Source of the DNA: Glandiceps talaboti | Taxonomy: Eukaryota > Hemichordata > Enteropneusta > Spengelidae | Direction: 5' to 3' | Assembly (NCBI RefSeq): GCF_964340395.1 | Contig: NC_135569.1 | Location: 11,308,019 to 11,372,018, forward strand | Length of the DNA stretch: 64,000 nt | Shown: positions 27,601 to 36,575 of the stretch, piece after piece | Layout: the number at the start of each line of letters is the position of its first letter | Numbering within the stretch: position 1 is the stretch's first letter | Translations under genes and position numbers: made by a program | Notes under the pieces: model-generated | The model's input: the letters and a program-made list of their open reading frames with translations, nothing else | Database searches by the model: none | Told to the model about the DNA's origin: nothing

Positions 27601-29426
27601 TGCAAGTTCCCTATTGTAATGTTATGAAAGACATCCATTAACATTCACATTACACTAGTTCTATCAAGGTTCTATGTAAGTATTTTTACTTGAGTTAAAT
27701 GTTCCTAAACTCAGTTAGTGCTACTTTAACTAGATGACTATCAACAGGGTTCGTACACTTAAAGCAAAACAAAATTCCAGGACTTTCCAGGGGTTTTTCG
27801 TCAGTTTTCCAGGGGTATTCATATTGATTTTGGCCATTTTCCAGGGGTGTTGACACTAAAGTATATTTTTTTAATGACATCTAATTGTCTGATGTGGACG
27901 AGAAAAATCAACAACAGTTCCCATATGTCACAAAACATTTTAAAGACAATCGACACTATGCAAGATATTGGTTTCAAAACCACGTTTACACGCTAAGATT
28001 AACGGAGAAACCTCTGCCCTACCCCCTAAGTAGCCGTTTTGTCAAGCTGGTGCATTGATCGTGTAAGATTGAGTCGCAGCATTCGTCAGTCTAATTCAGA
28101 CATATCCAGAAAAATAAATCAAAAACTAAAGTTTGTCCTCGTTATTGTATGGTTTGATGTTACTAGATTTATAAGCCACCTAAAATAATTTTTTTCTTCA
28201 AAATTTTGAATAAAAACGTCATTTACGTAACAAAATTTTGAGCTATGAATAACTGAATACATTCATCGTTTGTGTCTCGATGTTTATGTACGGATGCCAC
28301 GAGTTGCGGAACATCGCGATTTCAACTCAACTTGACCATTGACGAATGTTACTGTACCGACAACATAAAACAGCAGTTTATTCTTTTAGAACATGTAACA
28401 CAAATACCCATTTATCGACGAAATAAAAGTCACAACTGTACTTCCACAACCCGGAAATTCAACTGCACTTCCCTAGGCCCTAGCCCTAGATTGTAGTATC
28501 AGTCGACTCGTGCGCCGAACTTGTAACAATTTCTAATCAAGGTTGATGATGCTTTGATACTCGCTACAGTGTTACGATAATCTTGTTAACAGACCTACTG
28601 TACATGTTACCCCGGCCGGGACTGTTACAATATCATGTCCCTGAAATGACGACTGGGAGATAAATGGAGTAGCAATATACAACATGTATGCAATATCGAA
28701 AGAAACACTGCGGTGCCCATTTAACTAATAGGCACGGTCTGTCGGGCAAAGTGTCCCGTGGAACGATCGCTTGACTGTCTGGGTTCAATCGGCGTGAATT
28801 TTGATTCATCACCCAGCGTGGCGAAAGACTTTGAAAATATTTTCGCAATTTCACATTTGAATGAGCACGAGATCGTCAATATTAATCGATCGATTGAACA
28901 TGATCATTTTCCAGGGTTTTCCAGGGGTAGGGCGCATTTTTCCAGGGTTTTCCAGGGCTTTCCAGGGAGGGTTTGAAATTCCAGGGTTTTCCAGGGTTTT
29001 CCAGGACCGTGCGAACCCTGTATCAATTACCTGATAATCTCCTCTTTGTGCACATCCTAGTAAATCATTAGAACAGTATGCTGAGATTATTGAGTCCCTC
29101 TGATCTCCAGACTGGCTTCTTGTAAGTCTCTATTGTAAAACAAATAGAACAAATGACTGATTAATTGACAAGTACGGTACTGTGGATTTCAGAATTCTGA
29201 TATTCACTCATAATGTTTTTACTGTCTTCAGAGATGACTTTTTTAATGACTCAACAAATAGTGATTGTACATAGTCACAAACATACATGCACATACACAG
29301 CCACACACAGCCACACATACATACATACATACATACACACATACATACATACATACATACATACATACATAGCCACACATACATGCACACACATATATAC
29401 ATACATACATACATACACACACACAT

Positions 29427-29466
<40 letters not shown>

Positions 29467-29485
29467 ACATACATACATACATACA

Positions 29486-29516
<31 letters not shown>

Positions 29517-29774
29517 GACATATTTTATACTGTGTAAACATACCCATCGCAAGGCTTGTAAAAGTAATATTTTCCTTCTGTCATCTCCATTGACCAAATC
29601 TCCTTTTACTTTGGGATAATCTAAATGTGGGAATGCGTTATCCTCTGATCCACTACTATATAACAAGTAAAGAAAGACAAAAGGTGAGGGGGATCGATAG
29701 TGTGAAATACAATATTATCATCTTTTTTTTTAAGGGGAATTAGAGATATATGTGTATTCATGCATGTGTGCATG

Positions 29775-29808
<34 letters not shown>

Positions 29809-29879
29809 TGTATGTATGCATGTATGTAAGTATGTATGTATGTATGTATGTATGTATGTATGTATGTATGTATGTATGA

Positions 29880-29911
<32 letters not shown>

Positions 29912-32900
29912 ATGTATGTATGTATGTATGTATGAGTGTGTGTGTGTATGTATGTATGTATGTATGTATGTATGTATGTATGTGTATGTATGTATGTATG
30001 TATGTATGTATGTATGTATGTATGTATGTATGTATGTGTGTATGTTATTATTTTAATGTGCCTACTTGCAGTCAAAGAGTGTGGGTGAATTTTAGTGAAA
30101 AAGAAATTTTTCATTTTGACTCAATTCATCATAGAATATATGTCTACATTTTTACTACATCCTGGAGTATTTTTTGAAAAAACACTGAATGACTACCAGT
30201 GTTCCCTCTAAGACAATTTGACTCGCCACTGATGCACAAAATTTCTAGTGATGCACCAATATTTGGTGTTCCCCCATCTCTTACTATGTAGTGACTCACA
30301 AGAAATCCCAGTTTTTCTCATTTTTACTCACAACAACAAAATTTGGCTATCATTAAAGTTACAATTAACTACCTAGTCTTTATTAAATGACATCATTGTT
30401 GACAAATGAGATAAATATTGCTGGTCTAATATAAAACTAAAAAGACTGTGTATTGGTGCTGATAATACAAATGTGAATATTAGATACCTTGGTTCTTCTG
30501 GTATAGGACTGCGAATAGAGGAGGAGATAATGGGTGAATGGATTAGTTGCATACACAGCATAACACACAGTGAAAGTGCACAACACTTGGTGAATAATCT
30601 TTAAGCTAATTTTTCTCCCAAGAGGTTGGGTATTTCACCATATTTTATTCTAGTTTCACATACAGTAAACAATATTGTAATCAAGTTCACCTCATGACTT
30701 GTGGATGAACAGCATGTGACATTGCAATAAATGTTTTGGTTTGTAAAAATAGTATTTACTGAAAGAACTAACATTCCATTGATGTTACAAGGAATCTTGC
30801 GATTAATTAGATATTTTGAGTTATTAGACAAGGGTGGATAGCAAAGGTATCATTCTGACACTAACACACAGTATTAGGAAAAAATAAATTGTTTCTGGTC
30901 AGAACAGTTTGTCTAAAGTGGTGTGACAACACAAATCTTTTCTTCTTTTCTTTATTCTCAACAAACTTGTCACTACCGGTAAATATATGACAGTTACTGT
31001 TCCTTTTATTTAGTACTTTAGAGCAAGTGTGTATGTGGAGCAGATGTCATTTGCTTGTTCATGATTGGCTCTGCAAGTTGTCTTCACTGAAGTAGCAATT
31101 AATGTAGGGAGGGTTATTTTTGTGTTCTCTCCCAGATTTGCAGACTGCATGGGCTGGACAAACATGATAAAAAACGATCAGAAACAATCCTTTTTTCCTT
31201 TTTTTTTTTTGCCTTAAAAATAGTTTCATATGTTAGGGCTAAGAACATAACTCTATTTAGGGTGTGTGGTGGATAGAAAATGTGATACAGAATATGCTAA
31301 TTAGGCAATCTCAGAGTAGAACAGGTTTGTATGTATAGAGATCCCAGCTATATCTCTTCACCTTATTTCACATGTCTTAGTGAAACCTGTGCAGTCACCC
31401 CACTGCCGTACCTCGCCCCCCCCCCCCACAATGCTGATGAAATATCGACAAAAGTTTTGAACTATTCTCAAAAATATTCTGACTTTGTGAATAGCAATAT
31501 TTCATATTTAACATGACCCAAGAATCCAAAAACATTGATTGTCGTATGCTACAGACGATAAACAAAGAACTGACCTGTGTGGCATGGCCGAAGCTCTGAG
31601 AAGGGTACCAGCCTAAAAAAAAAAACAAGACACAAATATCAACACAGGATTATTACAACAATGTTCGACCACCTGTACTGCTTAGCATATCTCAAGCTGT
31701 GCTAAAACTACCTACAAGCAGCAAGTTTCTCTATTGATCACAGCGTAATTTTTCACTTCATGATGTTTAATTGTAAACAAATTGTTGACAAGACCAAGGC
31801 TGGTTAGTCATGACACAGATAATATGACACACCTACACTCACTCACTTCACTCAGACGGTAAACAAAGAACTCCAACATTTGATGTTAAATTAGGAACTA
31901 CAACCATAGACCCTTTGGTCTATGGTTTATTATACCAGATTAGATATCCCACAGTGTTGCTATCCTGAAGACTCTACTTAAAACTCCACTGGTGAAATGT
32001 ACACTTATTAAACATCAAGGAGTGAAAGATTAGACACTGTGATCAATAGAGAAACTTGCTGCTAGTAGGTAGTTTTAGCATAGCTTGAAACAGGCAAACA
32101 GATACTTTTTTTTCAACAATTTTGAACATTTTATCTTTATTTTATTTGTATATCTTTCTTTTTACATCTGAAAGTCTTTTAAATAATTGTTTTTTGTTTT
32201 TTTTGGAAATTTTGAACTATTTTCAAAAATTTCATGTTTACATATTCTATACAGGTTGTGTTTTACAGTAGAATAATCCTGATATTTCTGTATTTTAAAA
32301 AAGGATTTTATATCTTTTTATGCATTGTGAAATGCCAATAATAGTATTTTGGATTTTCGTGCTATTACTTTATCTTTCTCTTATATCTCACACGCCTACA
32401 GATTTTAATACTTACTGTTCCCGGCCGACTAATATCCACTGATTCTCGTATTGTGTTAGCGAATAATTTCTCACAGACTGTTTGCAGATATTCTGGGGTA
32501 ACCTACATGCACAAATGGAAATAAAAACATTTGGTAAGAGAATTGTTTGAAGCTATGAACATGTATTCCAGATAATCAGAGGTTGCCTAATAAATGATAA
32601 ATTGACAAAAGGAAAAAAGCAGAGTTTGAAATTATACACATGTATTCCAGATAGGTTGAGGTAGCCTACAAAGCACAAACAGAATGCAAAAGCTTTTAAG
32701 AAGATATTAGATATTCTGGTATAGAAATACACAAAACATGAATGGAGCAAATGATAGAGAGTAGAATGAAGTGTACCACATATTCCACATATTCTGGGGT
32801 ATAAAAAGGGCAAAAAGCATTGTATACATGTAGTTCAGATTGTTGCATTCTACAAATGCATAAAAGCGCGCAAAAAATGTTATTTTTTTGAGAGTGGAAA

Positions 32901-35900
32901 AAAGTTACAATACATGTGCTCTGGGGCCAGAAATACTGAAGGAGACAAAAAGTATTTATTTTTTTTAGAGTGTGGAAAAACATATGTATTACACAAGTTC
33001 TGGGGTATAAAAATTGCAAAAAGCATTTGGTTAGATAGTGGTCTGAAGTTATGGCACATGTGTACATGTATTTCAGATTATTGCATTTTACAAATGCACA
33101 AAAGTGGACAAAAAAAAAAATTTTTAGAGAGTGGAAAAAGGTTACGATACATGTGCTCTGGGGTAGGCTATATAAATGGCAAAAATACTGAAGGGGGCAA
33201 AAAGTATTTTTTAGAGGGTTGAATAAAGTTCTGGGGTAGCCTATAACCTATTGTAGTATGGAAAAAAACTGGTAGCCTATAAATGGAAAAAAATAGTGAA
33301 GGAGGCAAAAAGCAGTTGGTTAGAGAGTAGTCTGAATTGAGTTATGGAATTTGAATATACCACCTCACAGATTGAACTCAGTATGGCTAGCAATGAGACA
33401 ACTTTCAACTATGGTACAGATACAAGACATCCACCCTAACCAAACCAACCAGGGCAGGTCGTAGGCTTCTTATGTCATATTAGCACCTTACCAAGCACAT
33501 GTGTCTGGGGACTCACCCATCTCATTTAAGATGGCATCCATCTCGAATGAAATAATGCTTTTCTCTCAGACCTTCCCAGGGGGAGTGAAAGTAACAGTGT
33601 ACTTGTATGTGGCCCCTAAAGTGAGCATTCTCACCAACTGACACCTCTAAGAAATGTCCATCCATATATAACATGGGTTTAAAAAAGCAAAACTCTTAGT
33701 ACAGTGAGAAACATAACGAATATTGATAACTTACAGTATTTCCATTTATACAGCTTTCTAATGAGTCTACTAATTCTGCAGTAATTCCAATTAAATTATG
33801 GTAATCAGCCTGTAAAAAAATCGGTTATTAACATGGTAAAAAGCAAGGAATTGAAATCTTGCATATATAATGAGTTCCAATGCATTATGGGTAATACAGA
33901 ATTGGAGCCCCTCTCTGAATAATTTTATTGACCGTGTCGACAACTCACATGAGGCTTACATTTATATTAAAATGAATATGACAAGAAATTGCAAATGAAA
34001 ATATTTTGGAAACAAATCCAAACAGTTTTTAGTGATGTGTCATCAGCACTGTCAGGGGTAGAACTATGAACCTGGAGTCCGTGAATATTCATTTTCGCAT
34101 GACAAGATATGTTTTCAATAGTGCATACTAAAATAGAATCTATCATTTTGTGGATGAACACTTCTACATTGTTGATGAAAATAGTAGTACAGGTCTTCAC
34201 ACTTACTTGTACTTTGTTATACCTCTTCATATATGTCATGGTACGTCTTTCTGTATCAACAAGACTTTGTTGAAGTGCTTGAATTTGCTGTGCACTCTCT
34301 ATCAGAATCAAACATACATAACAAATTATGAGATAAATCTGTACTTTCTGAATTCAGTCTCAACTATACTTTGTTGTTTGAATTCATTGCACACTTTCCA
34401 TATGATGCAAACACATACATTACGAGATATTGTTTTTTATATATCTTTTTTTTTTCTCTGTTAAATTCAGATTTTAGATTTTCTTAAAAATGTATTGGTT
34501 GTTAAACAACTCAGGTGTCATGTACTTGTACAATAACTTTTGATAGGTTCTTTATTTAGGCTTTATTCTAATTAGCTTTGTCATTGGTCTCTATGCCAGG
34601 TGTAACATACAATACATTGGTTCCTGACACAGGTATTCTATACAGGTCAATCGTGATTGGTGTTTATACCAGGTGTTACATAGTCTGTAACATTAATTGG
34701 TTCAGGACATTGGTATATACACCAATTACAATTATAGGACACCTGGATCAAAACCGATTTCTATTTGTGTGATTGGTGTCTATACCAGGTGTTATACCAT
34801 TAATATTTAAACAACAAATCTGTAATTGGTTTCTGATTGTTCCATTGAATACATATACTTTATGCTCAGGTGTTTGCTATTAGCTGGACAAAACTGCTGG
34901 TATTTGGAAAACATATAGACAGACTTTACTAGTATTTAATAAATCTTATAATAGTTAGATATTACATTGATTGACATACCTGAATTCATGTCTTGCTGTA
35001 GTTGAAGGCATTAGTTAAGGTCAATAGATAAAATGGTGCACTTTTTTAAATTAAAAAAAAAAACATGTTGTAAATGATCAGACAGTCTGTGCAATCATTC
35101 ACTGCATGTCACAAATGTCATTCTTATACTTAAACTCATTTAGTCTTGATCAGGAGTCTAAGGACCTTGGATCTGCGCTAAGATGGTTGAAGAATAAAAG
35201 CCCAGGATGATAATACCACTGGTGCACAGGAAGACATTACGCTTTGGGTAAGGCCTCAACACTGCCTTTGGTGCTATGTGAGCTGTGGTCACTTTAAAGT
35301 TAGCCCAAGGGTCTAGCAGCTAAACTAGTAAAGGACTTTTTCTGATATTTATGACAGTAGTTTAAATATGTTATAACATTATTATTAGAGTTCCTCAAGT
35401 AGCCTTTTTTCACAAGTGTTGCTTCCAATGTACACAACACTGCATTGGTAGCATAAGTATAATAGTAAGTTATGAGAAATCCAAAAGAACTATCTGTACA
35501 AGAGCTTCACAACAGCGCCCTCTAGTAACAGCGGAGGGAAATCTGGTAAAACTTGCATAGATTTTCATACTTTATTTATACCAAAACTTTGCGAAATTTA
35601 GTAACAGCGCCCTCTAGTATTGGTAACAGCGGCAGGGGGGGGGGGGGATCTGATAAAACTCGCATAGATATTTTGTACCATAATTTTGCTAGGGAACTCC
35701 TGTAAATACTTGGGAAACTCTGATTGCTTTTACATACAAATTGCACCTAACACAAGTACTGCAATTTATATTCAAATATGTCAAAGGATACATAAATTTC
35801 AAGTAATTTTGGCTGTGGTTGTGACTTGAGTGCTAACGTTAGAAACTTCTCAAGTCGTATCTGTAAATCTGGCACCCACATATCTTGGAATAACTCTTTG

Positions 35901-36527
35901 AATGAGGGATGCTGCGTAGGATTGGGTACGAATGGCAAGGCATAGAATGGTAAGAACTCAGTGGTTTGACTCAGAGGAGCTCCACGGTCTTCTAGAAATG
36001 TCTTGAATTCTTGCATTGATTCCTCTGTTTTAGATTTATTCTGAAACAAACAAGTTTCATGAGACTCATTACCATCTTTACCTTTAATAATGACATCATG
36101 AATATTCATTGTTCAACCATTGCATAGTCGTGAATATTCATTGTTCAACCACTGCAAAAACATTTCTGCTGACTCCCATGATGCAATGTGGCCCATAGCA
36201 AACTTGAAAGATCCCCAAACAAGGGATAACTTCAACTTGAATTTTCTCTGAAATCGTATGCAATGTTGGTATTCCAATTATAGGAAAGATAAAAGATTTC
36301 ATGATTTGGCCAGTAGAAGCACTGTTCACAAGCCATTATGGGACCAGAAGTGAGGGCCGAATAGTTGAGTATTGTTGCACAAAGACAGCACTGAGCAGAC
36401 ACAAAGGTACCATCCATTCTCTATGTTGTTATCACAATACTATTTTATTAGTGACTACCAGCTATGAAAACATACCAAACCACTATTGTAATGCTCTTTC
36501 AAGAACAGAGATCTTTCACACATGCAC

Positions 36528-36575
<48 letters not shown>

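Noticed and set aside
29208-30177. Open frames of 90-152 codons on both strands (Met-Tyr-Val-Cys or His-Thr-Tyr-Ile repeats)
   Set aside because: Translations of CATA/TGTA and CA/TG microsatellites; open in several frames at once and interrupting ARMC9.
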